A stretch of 64,000 nt of DNA from Novosphingobium sp. SG707 (GTDB lineage: Bacteria > Pseudomonadota > Alphaproteobacteria > Sphingomonadales > Sphingomonadaceae), in NCBI RefSeq assembly GCF_012275515.1, contig NZ_JAAZQL010000003.1, positions 688,833 to 752,832 on the forward strand, in the 5' to 3' direction. The notes under the pieces were generated by a model that searched no databases, was not told the DNA's origin, and saw only the letters and a list, made by a program, of their open reading frames with translations. Of the stretch, positions 10,635 through 18,831 are shown in pieces. Within the stretch, counting starts at the first letter, position 1, and each line of letters begins with the position of its first letter. The position numbers and the translations under genes are program-made.

Positions 10635-11804
10635 ATGATTGAAAGAAGGATCAAGCCCGAACTGATCGCAAGGATCGATCACGCGCCTGCGGTTGCCCTG
10701 CTTGGGCCAAGGCAGGTCGGCAAGACGACGCTCGCTCAGGAGATCGGTGATGAACGGTCCGCGCTTTATCTTGATCTGGAATCGGACGCGGATCGCGCAA
10801 AACTGAGCGAGCCGGAGCTTTACCTGGAAAGCCATGCCGACCGGCTCATCATTCTCGATGAGGTCCACCGCATGCCGGATCTGTTTCAGACCCTGCGCGG
10901 CCTGATCGATCGGGGAAGACGCAAGGGCAGGAAGTCCGGTCGCTTCCTGTTGCTGGGACCGGCTTCGATCGACCTGATGGCCCAATCGGGCGAAAGTCTT
11001 GCGGGGCGGATCAGTTTTCTGGAAATGCGCCCTTTCGATGCGCTCGAAACCGTCGAAGCGGACAGTGAGCAATTGTGGATCAGGGGCGGCTTCCCCGAGA
11101 GCTTTCTCGCCGCTTCGGACCAGCTTAGCCAGCGATGGCGCCGGGATTTCATCAGGACCTATCTCGAGCGGGATATTCCGATGCTGGGGCCCCGCATTCC
11201 TGCAGAAACTCTGCGGCGTTTCTGGACCATGCTGGCGCATCACCAGTCCGGTCTGCTCAATGCCTCGGAATTTGCCCGAAGTCTGGGCGTCGACAGCAAG
11301 ACGGTGGCATCTTACCTTGATCTCCTGGTGGATCTGCTGCTGGTACGGCGGCTTGAGCCCTGGCATGGCAATGGCCTCAAACGGCTCGTCAAATCGCCGC
11401 GCGTCTATGTGCGTGACAGCGGCCTTGTGCATACGTTGCTTGGCCTTGCGGCCAGGGACGATGTGCTGGGCCATCCGGTTGCGGGTGCGAGTTGGGAAGG
11501 TTTTGTCATCGAGAACCTGATCGCGGCATCGCCCGAGGGCACGGCGGCTTGCTTTTATCGCAGCGCAGCCGGGGCAGAAATCGATCTGGTGCTGGATTTG
11601 CCGGGGCAGGGTTTGTGGGTATTCGAGGTCAAGCGCAGCCTTTCGCCTAAAGTTGAGCGCGGCTTTCACCACGCCTGCGAGGATCTTCAGCCTGTGCGCA
11701 AGATTGTCATCTATCCCGGCAAGGAGGCCTTCCCACTGGGCCATGGGATCGAGGTGATGCCGCTCCGGCAGGCTGCCGAAGCGTTGCAGGCTCTCGCACT
11801 TTGA
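10635..11804 (+). CDS. AAA ATPase with DUF4143-type C-terminus
   Basis: A 389-residue protein of the AAA_14/DUF4143 group, common in bacterial genomes, of unknown cellular role and often compared with toxin-antitoxin or nuclease-regulating factors. The Walker A motif GPRQVGKT is at residues 24-31 and Walker B is in RLIILDEVHRMPD near 70-82. The C-terminal half has the DUF4143 pattern (SPRVYVRDSGLVHTLLGL, then GASWEGFVIENL and a restriction-nuclease-like EIDLVLDLPG...FEVKRS). It is divergent from traH (122 bases apart) and antisense to the operon, so it looks like an insertion. It appears intact. Confidence 0.88.
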   Translation: MIERRIKPELIARIDHAPAVALLGPRQVGKTTLAQEIGDERSALYLDLESDADRAKLSEPELYLESHADRLIILDEVHRMPDLFQTLRGLIDRGRRKGRKSGRFLLLGPASIDLMAQSGESLAGRISFLEMRPFDALETVEADSEQLWIRGGFPESFLAASDQLSQRWRRDFIRTYLERDIPMLGPRIPAETLRRFWTMLAHHQSGLLNASEFARSLGVDSKTVASYLDLLVDLLLVRRLEPWHGNGLKRLVKSPRVYVRDSGLVHTLLGLAARDDVLGHPVAGASWEGFVIENLIAASPEGTAACFYRSAAGAEIDLVLDLPGQGLWVFEVKRSLSPKVERGFHHACEDLQPVRKIVIYPGKEAFPLGHGIEVMPLRQAAEALQALAL

Positions 11805-11831
11805 AAGGAGACGCGGCAGGCTGGCCATAGA

Positions 11832-12419
11832 TCATGGCCTCCCTTGCGGAGATCGCGCCGCCACTGCAACAATGCCGGTATATTTGGCCATCGCGCGAAG
11901 ACCGACATCGGGCCTGACGCCAGAGAGCATCTTGGTCGCGAGATAGACGTTGCGCGCCAGATTGACGAGGTGATCGGTGCCGATGGCGATGGGAATGGCC
12001 CGGCGTTCGTCACCTATCGGCCTGACCCAGGCCACCGGGTGTCCCACCCATGGCAGGCCGAGCCGGCCGGCGCGGAGCATGGCTTCATCGCGGCCTATGA
12101 TCCGCACCGGCAAGCGATAGCGTGCGCGAAACTCGCCCAGCCTTGCCCAGAGTTCGGCGCAGGGGAGACAGCCGGGCGCGGTGGTCATTTCGATTACGTT
12201 GAGCGAGGCTGCGCTGGAAAGAGTTTCGGCAAAGTCGGGCGGGAAGTCGCGCGTTACAGGCACGCGGGCGAGCCATGCCTGCATCTGGGCGGCATCATGG
12301 ACGGGATGGATCGCTGCGCGGGCAGCATCAGCGCGGGTGATGGGGCGGGCCGACAAGGGGGCAATCCATGGAACCGCAAACAGCACGACAAGAATCTTGA
12401 TGGTAAGGCGTTTTTGCAT
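11832..12419 (-). CDS. Thioredoxin-like conjugation protein, TrbB-like
   Basis: A predicted periplasmic protein of 195 residues with an N-terminal signal segment (KRLTIKILVVLFAVPWIAPL) and a redox motif CLPC in TTAPGCLPCAELWARLGEF. In F-type systems TrbB is a thioredoxin-fold protein that helps disulfide formation in other Tra proteins. The position between traF and traH fits. I chose the ATG at 12419 because the next upstream start at 12452 would overlap the divergent vapB start, and the longer frame beyond that is antisense to vapBC. Confidence 0.75.
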   Translation of the reverse strand: MQKRLTIKILVVLFAVPWIAPLSARPITRADAARAAIHPVHDAAQMQAWLARVPVTRDFPPDFAETLSSAASLNVIEMTTAPGCLPCAELWARLGEFRARYRLPVRIIGRDEAMLRAGRLGLPWVGHPVAWVRPIGDERRAIPIAIGTDHLVNLARNVYLATKMLSGVRPDVGLRAMAKYTGIVAVAARSPQGRP

Positions 12420-12450
12420 TACCTTGGCGGGGCTGCTAAGGATATAGGCC

Positions 12451-12702
12451 ATGACCACGCTGACCGTCACGAGCAAGGGCCAGATCACTCTCAGGAGGGA
12501 TCTGCTCCAGCATTTGGGAATCCACCCGGGATCGAAGATTACTGTGCAGAAGTTGCCCAATGGCCGGATTGAGGTTGCGGCCGAGCGGCCCAAGGGCAAG
12601 ATTTCCGATGCCTTCGGCTTGCTGAAAAGAGAAGGCCAGCGGGTCATCTCGATTGAGGAAATGAATGAAGTGATCGCCAGGGGTTGGGCGGGCGAGCCGT
12701 GA
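12451..12702 (+). CDS. vapB: AbrB-type antitoxin (VapB-like)
   Basis: An 83-residue protein with an N-terminal AbrB/SpoVT swapped-hairpin DNA-binding domain: TVTSKGQITLRRDLLQHLGI then PGSKITVQKLPNGRIEV. The C-terminal tail (ISDAFGLLKREG, SIEEMNEVIARGW) is the usual toxin-neutralising segment. It overlaps the downstream PIN gene by four bases (GTGA), the standard layout of VapBC pairs. Such antitoxins repress their own promoter, so the operator should lie in the 31 bases between this start and the divergent trbB-like start. Confidence 0.9.
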   Translation: MTTLTVTSKGQITLRRDLLQHLGIHPGSKITVQKLPNGRIEVAAERPKGKISDAFGLLKREGQRVISIEEMNEVIARGWAGEP

Positions 12703-13097
12703 AGATTACTGCCGATACCAATGTCCTGGTGCGTGCCGTCGCCGCAGATGATCCTGAACAGACCCGGATTGCCCAAAACCTGCTCGAACGTGCTGAACTG
12801 GTAGCGATGCCTGTGATGGCTCTGTGCGAGTTTTGCTGGGTCATGGGGCGGGCATACGGGTTTGCATCCGCAGAGATTGCTCACGCTCTTCGATTGCTGA
12901 CCGGCGGCGAGAATGTTTCCGTCGAAGGGCCTGCTGTTGAAGCGGGGCTTGCCATGCTGGATGCAGGAGGTGATTTTGCAGATGGCGTGATCGCTCAAGG
13001 CGGACAATGGCTCGATGGCGAGACGTTTGCCTCCTTCGACCGCAAAGCCGTTTCCCTGCTGCGGGCGCAGGGCGTGAAGGTCTTGCTGCCTCAGTGA
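12699..13097 (+). CDS. vapC: PIN-domain toxin (VapC-like)
   Basis: A ribonuclease-type toxin of 132 residues starting at a GTG that overlaps the vapB stop. All expected acidic positions are visible: Asp in TADTNVLVRAV, Glu in ALCEFCWVMG, Asp in GGDFADGVIA, and a late Asp in SFDRKAV. It looks intact. The gene ends 27 bases from the traF stop and lies antisense to the tra operon, so the pair was inserted between traF and the trbB-like gene. Its target RNA cannot be read from sequence. Confidence 0.9.
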   Translation: MKITADTNVLVRAVAADDPEQTRIAQNLLERAELVAMPVMALCEFCWVMGRAYGFASAEIAHALRLLTGGENVSVEGPAVEAGLAMLDAGGDFADGVIAQGGQWLDGETFASFDRKAVSLLRAQGVKVLLPQ

Positions 13098-13123
13098 AGC
13101 CGACTGCCTGATGGTCGCTTCTG

Positions 13124-14014
13124 TCACGGCCTCCTCCCGCTCACCATATCGCCGCCGATCACTCGCGGATCGCTGGCTGACACTGGCCCGTTGGCGAGAG
13201 CATCGAAGAACCCGTCCTCTTCGCCGGCCCCGGTCAGGAATTGCTCGGGCCTGATATCCCCTGAGAGCAGGCGCACGGCATTATAGGCGGTCTGGATGAG
13301 ATTGGGATAGGCCTCGACGCCACTGGCGATCACCATGCGCTGGGACGAATTGCGACGGATGACCATGGTGGTGGGCGTAACCTCAACCCCGAAACGGGCG
13401 GCAAGGTCGGCGCGCTGATCAAGATTCATGGCCGAGACCTGCCAGCCCGTTTCTTCCTGAAACCGCTGGAGGATCGGCCATTGCACGCGGCAATAGGCGC
13501 AGGATGCGCGCGAAAACATGACAAGCGCAAATTCGTTGCCATGAGCGCGCAGATATTGACGGCGCAAAGCGTCCTTTTGCGCCGTCATCCGGTCGCGGGC
13601 ATCGCCCACCATCGGATTGGCCGTTTTTGAATTGAGCTCAGGATGGGCGAGCATGGCGATCTGGGTGACCCCGGCAAAGGCGCGGGCCTTGCGGCGGGCA
13701 AAGTCCTCCAGCTTCCAGAAATCGGTGACCGCCTCGACACTTAGGACCGTGGCGGCATAATCGCGCTGCGCCTCGATCAGCTTGCGGATTTTTGCCGGGG
13801 ACAGGCGCGCAAGTTCGGTCATCGGCGGGATGGCGGGCTTGACCAGTTCATCCGGCTCGCTTGCAGGTTCATCCGGTGCGGTCCTGGGCGGTGGCTGATA
13901 CCACCAATAGCCCTGCCGCGTGCCGGTCCAGCTGGACGGTGCACTTTGCGCGAGTGCCATTGGAGCATGGACAAGAGTTACTGCGACCAGTCCGGCGCGG
14001 ATCAGCGGGTTCAC
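13124..14014 (-). CDS. traF: F-type conjugation protein TraF
   Basis: A periplasmic thioredoxin-fold protein of pilus assembly, 296 residues. It begins at a GTG overlapping the stop of the S26 peptidase gene (GTGA), followed by a signal peptide (NPLIRAGLVAVTLVHAPMAL). The TraF family signature GYWWYQPPP follows, and a CxxC redox site lies in SRASCAYCRVQWPILQRF. The active-site cysteines are retained, unlike in F-plasmid TraF. A longer frame upstream to 14476 is antisense shadow of the peptidase gene. Confidence 0.9.
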   Translation of the reverse strand: MNPLIRAGLVAVTLVHAPMALAQSAPSSWTGTRQGYWWYQPPPRTAPDEPASEPDELVKPAIPPMTELARLSPAKIRKLIEAQRDYAATVLSVEAVTDFWKLEDFARRKARAFAGVTQIAMLAHPELNSKTANPMVGDARDRMTAQKDALRRQYLRAHGNEFALVMFSRASCAYCRVQWPILQRFQEETGWQVSAMNLDQRADLAARFGVEVTPTTMVIRRNSSQRMVIASGVEAYPNLIQTAYNAVRLLSGDIRPEQFLTGAGEEDGFFDALANGPVSASDPRVIGGDMVSGRRP

Positions 14015-14610
14015 AGCACTTTTTCCATGCGGTGCAGGCGGGAGATGGCGATGGGGCCGTAATAGCGGCTGTCGAAACCGCGGGGATGGGCTGAGCCCAC
14101 ATAGATATAGCCTGCCGGGATGACCGGGTAAGCAGGCTGCCAGTGCGCAAGTTTTTGTCTTTCGCGCCCGACAGGCAGGCTCGAGCCAAGCAGCCTGCCA
14201 TTGCAATAATACCAGCCGTCTTGAGATCCGGGATGCATCGGGGAAGGCCGCTCGACCATCGCGATCCTGTCGCCGGGCAGGCACAGGGCATATTTGGTGA
14301 CATCGAGCTGGACGGGACCGGCGAGCGGATGGGAAAGCTTGAAAGACACCAGATCCCCGCGTCGGATTGGGCCGGGCGCGGCATGGACCAGATAGGCATC
14401 GATCGAAGGGCTGGCGACCAGCGTTACGCTGGGAAGAGCATACCAGGTGAGGAGACCAATCGGCAAAACAATGCAATAGGCTTTCCAGAGCTGTTGTGGG
14501 CGTGGTGGCTCACCAAGCCCCGCGCTGCCCAATGCCACGGCAGCGCGCAGAGGGAGGAGTCTCACCTCAGGCCAGAGGCGCTTACCGGTGTTCCAGACGC
14601 GTTGTAACAT
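14011..14610 (-). CDS. S26-family signal peptidase of the conjugation operon
   Basis: A membrane-bound serine peptidase of 199 residues, related to RP4 TraF and LepB, expected to mature pilin or process other Tra exports. It has one transmembrane segment near residues 43-60, the catalytic Ser69 in SPSIDAYLV and the catalytic Lys106 in VTKYALCLPGDR. Later conserved regions are PAGYIYVG and FDSRYYGPI. The ATG at 14610 is chosen because it gives a normal N-terminus and a 29-base overlap with trbC, as elsewhere in this operon. Confidence 0.88.
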   Translation of the reverse strand: MLQRVWNTGKRLWPEVRLLPLRAAVALGSAGLGEPPRPQQLWKAYCIVLPIGLLTWYALPSVTLVASPSIDAYLVHAAPGPIRRGDLVSFKLSHPLAGPVQLDVTKYALCLPGDRIAMVERPSPMHPGSQDGWYYCNGRLLGSSLPVGRERQKLAHWQPAYPVIPAGYIYVGSAHPRGFDSRYYGPIAISRLHRMEKVL

Positions 14611-15475
14611 CGCGCACCCCCTCTTTGCCGCCGAGGCGGGCATATTCATCGAGCAGCGCTGCAAGCGAGGCATCGCCATAGACGAGATGGGCGCCGCGCT
14701 CGCTGTCCTCCTCGCGTTCGCAATAGGGACGGGTAGGATCGCCCGGGATCAGGGTGAGCGCGGGGACCTGGCGCACATCATGCTGTCGAAAGATCAGCGG
14801 ATCGACGATAACCTGTAATTTGCGCATGGCGCAGGCGGGACCCTCGCAGCCGGGATCGAGCCGCAGCGCCTGAGCGATCAGTTTCGCCATCGGGCCGACG
14901 CGGCCCATCCCGCCCACCATCCCCCGAAAGGCGATTACTCCGCCGACAGGTTCAAGCTGGGCGACATAGGCGCGGAGCTGGGAAAACGGCATCGAGGATG
15001 AGGCGAACAGCACAGGGACATAGGCCCTGGGGCCGGTGGGGGCGATGGCACCTTCAAGCGCCGCGCGATCGGGCGCCTCCAGGCCCAGCGCTTGGGCCAC
15101 GCGTTTCACCATGGCTTCGCGGCTTGCGGCAAGCCCGGCGCGGCCGGCATCCAGTGCCGCGCGGGCGCGGGCTTCCATGGCGGGCAATGGGGAGCGTTTG
15201 CGCAATCCCTCGAAGGCTCGACGGGCTTTGTTGTCGGGGATCGAAGGCAATGCGCTGGCTGGCAGAACGGGCTGCGGTGCTCCAGCCGCCGGTCGGCGCT
15301 TTTGCTGCGCGGTGACCGCGGCCTTCAGGCGCTCCATCGCTGCATCACCCTGAGCCTGCGGGGCCGAACGGGCGTTGCCGGGTGCGGTCCGGTCCTGAGC
15401 CAACGCGGTGGCGGACAGCACGACCGGCGCAAGGGCGAGGCAAAACCTAGGGTATGACCGTCTGCATATAGGCAT
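14582..15475 (-). CDS. trbC: F-type pilin assembly protein TrbC
   Basis: A periplasmic protein of 297 residues with an N-terminal signal peptide (FCLALAPVVLSATALA). The C-terminal TrbC domain shows VPVLFASSSMPFSQLRAYV, GGVIAFRGMVGG and VIVDPLIFRQHDV. The middle is Ala/Arg-rich and probably linker. In F it works with TraW in pilus assembly, where trbC and traW homologues are sometimes fused. Its start overlaps the previous gene by 29 bases. Confidence 0.9.
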   Translation of the reverse strand: MPICRRSYPRFCLALAPVVLSATALAQDRTAPGNARSAPQAQGDAAMERLKAAVTAQQKRRPAAGAPQPVLPASALPSIPDNKARRAFEGLRKRSPLPAMEARARAALDAGRAGLAASREAMVKRVAQALGLEAPDRAALEGAIAPTGPRAYVPVLFASSSMPFSQLRAYVAQLEPVGGVIAFRGMVGGMGRVGPMAKLIAQALRLDPGCEGPACAMRKLQVIVDPLIFRQHDVRQVPALTLIPGDPTRPYCEREEDSERGAHLVYGDASLAALLDEYARLGGKEGVRDVTTRLEHR

Positions 15476-16574
15476 CGATCCGCTCCTTCATGTCGATCTG
15501 GATGTTGCTCTGGGTTTTGGCGGTCAGGTCCGAATAATATTCGGAGAGATCCATCCTGCTGAAATCGAGCGCCTGGAACTCTTCGGGGGTAAAGCCCCGG
15601 CAATAGGGGGTTTTGGGACTGCCCCAGCCGATGCTGTTGAAGGATTTGAGTTGCGGGCGGCCCTGTTCCTGAATGATGCGACCGAGCCTGGTGTTAAAAC
15701 AGCAATTGCCGACCGACTTCTGGATGCAGACGCCAAGGATGCTCGAAGAACACCAGGCGCCGACCTCGTGGCACATGCCCGAGCCGCGCAGGATGCCTGC
15801 TTCCATATCCTGCTGATCGCAGCCCGAGAGCAGGAATTCGAGGACGAGATTGATGGCAAGGCTGATCGCAAGCGAGGTGGGATCGATGCCGATAATGGCG
15901 CCGGCCCCTGCGCTTGCCGCCTGACTGGCCGAAGCCCCCGCCTGAAAGGCGGCATAGGCTGCCCGCATTCCGGAAAACACGCCCTTGGCCACCGCGATCT
16001 TGGTCGAGAGCGAGGTCAGCGCCGAACCGGTCCCGTCCTTGATGACCGATCCGCGATTGCGGCAGCAATTGGAAAATGTGGTGAGCAGGCCCGCAGGACG
16101 GCAGCGCAAAGCCCTCCCGGAAAAGATCTCGATCGCGCCGCTGCAATTGCCTGCATCATCGATTGTGCCGTCATTGGCTGCGCCGAGATCGTCGACCACC
16201 GGGCTGGTGGTGATTGCACCGGCGCTGGGCGTGCACGCATTGGGCGAACAGGCGGGTGTCCCGCCACTGTCAGGCGTCAGGCATTGATACTGGCTGCCGA
16301 GGGGGCAGCTATAGGCTCCCTGCGCGTCGGCGGCGCAGGTCACCTGTCCGAGCGGGCAGAGAAACGTGCTCCCCGCCATCGCGGTGCAGGTGGCGATCTC
16401 GCCCGGATCGGCGGCATCGCCATTGCCGTTGAGATCGGCGGCGCAAAGCTGTTCGGTCTGAGGCTGAGATTGTGCCCGTGCGGGCATGGCAAGGGCCAGA
16501 CTGCCTGCACCGAGCAGCGCGGGCAGGACCATCTGCCGAAGGAGGGGCTGGACGGGGGAAGGTGCTCGGCTCAT
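15447..16574 (-). CDS. TraN-like secreted protein, second of two
   Basis: A cysteine-rich exported protein of 375 residues with its own signal peptide (LPALLGAGSLALAMPARAQ). The C-terminal half has the features of the TraN C-terminus (CFNTRLGRIIQEQGRPQL, then WGSPKTPYCRGFTPEEFQ). Its N-terminus has a Ca-binding-like loop, DLNGNGDAADPGE, and several CxxG/CP repeats. The start overlaps the stop of the longer traN gene by four bases. It could be the C-terminal half of a split TraN that acquired a signal peptide, or a separate family member. Confidence 0.8.
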   Translation of the reverse strand: MSRAPSPVQPLLRQMVLPALLGAGSLALAMPARAQSQPQTEQLCAADLNGNGDAADPGEIATCTAMAGSTFLCPLGQVTCAADAQGAYSCPLGSQYQCLTPDSGGTPACSPNACTPSAGAITTSPVVDDLGAANDGTIDDAGNCSGAIEIFSGRALRCRPAGLLTTFSNCCRNRGSVIKDGTGSALTSLSTKIAVAKGVFSGMRAAYAAFQAGASASQAASAGAGAIIGIDPTSLAISLAINLVLEFLLSGCDQQDMEAGILRGSGMCHEVGAWCSSSILGVCIQKSVGNCCFNTRLGRIIQEQGRPQLKSFNSIGWGSPKTPYCRGFTPEEFQALDFSRMDLSEYYSDLTAKTQSNIQIDMKERIDAYMQTVIP

Positions 16575-18511
16575 CGCCGGCTCGCCGTGCAGACAAGATC
16601 GGCCCCGCCAAGGCGCAGGCTCTGCATCATCACCGCCGCTTCGGGAAAATCATCGAGGCAGCCGCAGGCACTGACGAGTTCCTCGCCCGCGCCCAGGGGA
16701 CAGATATTGTCGCTACCGCAGCTATGGTAGAATGTGTCGTAGCCGGTCGGCGCATTCTGTTTTGCGCCCACCACGCCATCGACCGCCGCATCATTGTTGG
16801 CCTTGGGCGCGCGGGTCTTGCAGATCGCCTCGCAACTCGCCACCGAAGCCTGGCCCGGCAGCGCAAAGGCGCGGATCGTGGTGGAGACTGTGCCATCGCC
16901 GGTTGTGATGCGGTCTGCCAGCACGCTTGGGCTCGAATGATCGATGATATAGGTGGCGCGTGAGAGGTCCGGCGTGGTGGAAGTCGCCACGCATTTATAG
17001 CGCCGCTCCTTCTCGAAAAAGCTGCGCGTCACGGTTTGCGAACAACTGGCTGAACTTACGATCCTGGTCTGGGCGAGCGGTCGCAGGCCGGTGGCCACGC
17101 CATTGCGGAAGGTCTCGACACCATCGACGCTCTCGCTCTGCAGAGTGCAGGTCGGATCGGCGGCATCGCCCATGCAGGCATCGGTGAGTGTTTCGGCAAG
17201 CTCGCAGGACGTATCGACCTCGGCATGGACCTGAAGGTTGCCCTCGCCGCGGTCGCCGACCGCGAGGCGCAAGACTATGGTATGATCGCCTTTGGTCATC
17301 CAGGGCATCAGATCGATGTTGGGGGAGAAATAGCTGGTACGGCCGCGATCGCAGGATCCGGGCGGTATGCCCGAGCCCGTCCATGCGCCCGGCCCGTAGG
17401 AAATAAGCTCGCCATCGATCCTCACCTGCCCCCAGTCATCGGCGAACCATGCCGGGATGGTGACAGACTTCAGCCGTTCGGGTTTCTCGACATGGAGCGT
17501 AATAGGATAATCGAAGAGGGTGCAGGAGCCGCCATCGAGCGTGTTGTCGCCGGGCGAACCTGTCAGGAAATCGGCGCTGCCGGGCGTCGGGTTCGAGGTC
17601 GCATAGCCGCCCGAGGCGCGCTGGATCACATCATTGAGCGAGATGGCTGTCAGCGTCAGATTGCGGGTGATGGTGCAATCGCGTGAGGAGGAAGTTCTGC
17701 CGGTTCCGGCGGGTGATCCGGCGAGGGTTTGAAAGACGCTGCTGTTCTGCGCGGCGGCATAGGCGTCGCCGGAGAGTGCTGATGGATTGGTCGCATAGCT
17801 GCTGACGGTCAGCGAAGGGTTCGATGTGCAGGCAGTGGTCTGCGATCCGCTATAGCGAATGAGCGGGCCATCCACGCTGGCCTCAACCATCCCGATGCGC
17901 GGGTCGGCACTGGTGAGTGCGCCCACCACGCCGCCGCCCAGATCTTTGAGGATGGAGGCCATATTGCCCCAGGCCAGATTGCTGCCGCAGGCATTGTTGA
18001 TGCAATAGCAGCCCGCCAATTGGCTTAGATCGACCTCGGTCAGCTTGAGGTTGCCCGCAGATCCGATCCCCCATTGGAAATTCCGGCAATTGTTCCAGCT
18101 TCCGGGATCGCAAGCGATGACGCCATTGGCGCAGATGCCTGAGACGGGTCTGGGCACGCTCAGCACTTCATCGAAGGACCCGTCGAGATTGCTGTCGCGC
18201 GAGATGGTGAGAGTACCGATATCACCGCCGACGGCGGGCTGGGCGAGCAGTTCGAGCATGGTCGCACTCTTCCGGCAGGCGATGGTGGGGGTAAAACTCT
18301 GGCTGTCGTCGAGCGTGCTGACATCATTGCCTGCCAGAGCGGGGGTGAGGTAATTCCGGCGGAGCGTTTCGCTGGTGCCGCTTTTCGCCTGGGCTGCTGA
18401 TGCGGCGGCGCGGGCGCGATCCTCTACGGTCTGGGCGCGGGTCGCATCGGTGAGCGTGAGGTTGATAGCGCTCAGGAGAAGGGCGAGAAGCAGGCGACAA
18501 ATGCTGGTCAT
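16571..18511 (-). CDS. traN: TraN-like mating-pair stabilisation protein
   Basis: A large exported cysteine-rich protein of 646 residues with an N-terminal signal peptide (ICRLLLALLLSAINLTLT). TraN is an outer-membrane adhesin that stabilises donor-recipient contact. This protein has regularly spaced cysteines, paired as in CYCINNACGSN and CGSDNICPLG, and a C-terminal CGCLDDFPEA segment like that of alphaproteobacterial TraN. Recipient specificity in F systems resides in the variable middle part. Overlaps of four bases join it to both neighbours. Confidence 0.85.
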   Translation of the reverse strand: MTSICRLLLALLLSAINLTLTDATRAQTVEDRARAAASAAQAKSGTSETLRRNYLTPALAGNDVSTLDDSQSFTPTIACRKSATMLELLAQPAVGGDIGTLTISRDSNLDGSFDEVLSVPRPVSGICANGVIACDPGSWNNCRNFQWGIGSAGNLKLTEVDLSQLAGCYCINNACGSNLAWGNMASILKDLGGGVVGALTSADPRIGMVEASVDGPLIRYSGSQTTACTSNPSLTVSSYATNPSALSGDAYAAAQNSSVFQTLAGSPAGTGRTSSSRDCTITRNLTLTAISLNDVIQRASGGYATSNPTPGSADFLTGSPGDNTLDGGSCTLFDYPITLHVEKPERLKSVTIPAWFADDWGQVRIDGELISYGPGAWTGSGIPPGSCDRGRTSYFSPNIDLMPWMTKGDHTIVLRLAVGDRGEGNLQVHAEVDTSCELAETLTDACMGDAADPTCTLQSESVDGVETFRNGVATGLRPLAQTRIVSSASCSQTVTRSFFEKERRYKCVATSTTPDLSRATYIIDHSSPSVLADRITTGDGTVSTTIRAFALPGQASVASCEAICKTRAPKANNDAAVDGVVGAKQNAPTGYDTFYHSCGSDNICPLGAGEELVSACGCLDDFPEAAVMMQSLRLGGADLVCTASRR

Positions 18512-18831
18512 CGCGTGCCTCCCGTCACCAGCCGCTGCCCCTTGCGCAGGCGAAACAGCATGCCGTGAGGGAGCGCGGGTTCCTCGCCCGCCACGATCCG
18601 GAAGACGGCCTGCCCTTCAAAGCAGGTCAGAACCGCGATCGAAAACACTGGCCGCATTTCGGTTGCGGCAAGCTCTGCGTCAACGCTAAGCAGTGGGGGT
18701 GGAGCGACGCCGCTGAGAGGCGGCGGCGTCGCTCCTTCTGCGCATCCGGCCGGACGGCCAGGGAGGCTGTGGCGGGCAGACCGATCCAGGCCCGTCTCGG
18801 ATTCGCAGAATGGAGGAAGGGGGGCGCTCAT
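18508..18831 (-). CDS. Small conjugation-operon protein of unknown function
   Basis: A 107-residue protein between traU and the first traN gene, with four-base overlaps on both sides, so it is surely co-translated. It is proline-rich in the first half and has a compact C-terminus (PVFSIAVLTCFEGQAVFRIV, then LFRLRKGQRLV). There is no clear signal peptide or membrane segment. F carries trbC at this position, but this is not TrbC. I cannot assign a family. Confidence 0.65.
   Translation of the reverse strand: MSAPLPPFCESETGLDRSARHSLPGRPAGCAEGATPPPLSGVAPPPLLSVDAELAATEMRPVFSIAVLTCFEGQAVFRIVAGEEPALPHGMLFRLRKGQRLVTGGTR

Noticed and set aside
10488..11828. 446-codon open frame on the minus strand, same direction as the tra genes
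   Set aside because: It lies over the DUF4143-type ATPase, whose Walker motifs are clear, and shows no family features.
12420..13127. N-terminal extension of the trbB-like frame to 13127
   Set aside because: It covers the VapBC-type pair in antisense, and the real protein begins with a signal peptide at 12419.
15408..16730. 440-codon open frame on the plus strand
   Set aside because: Antisense to the second traN-like gene, with no recognisable domains.
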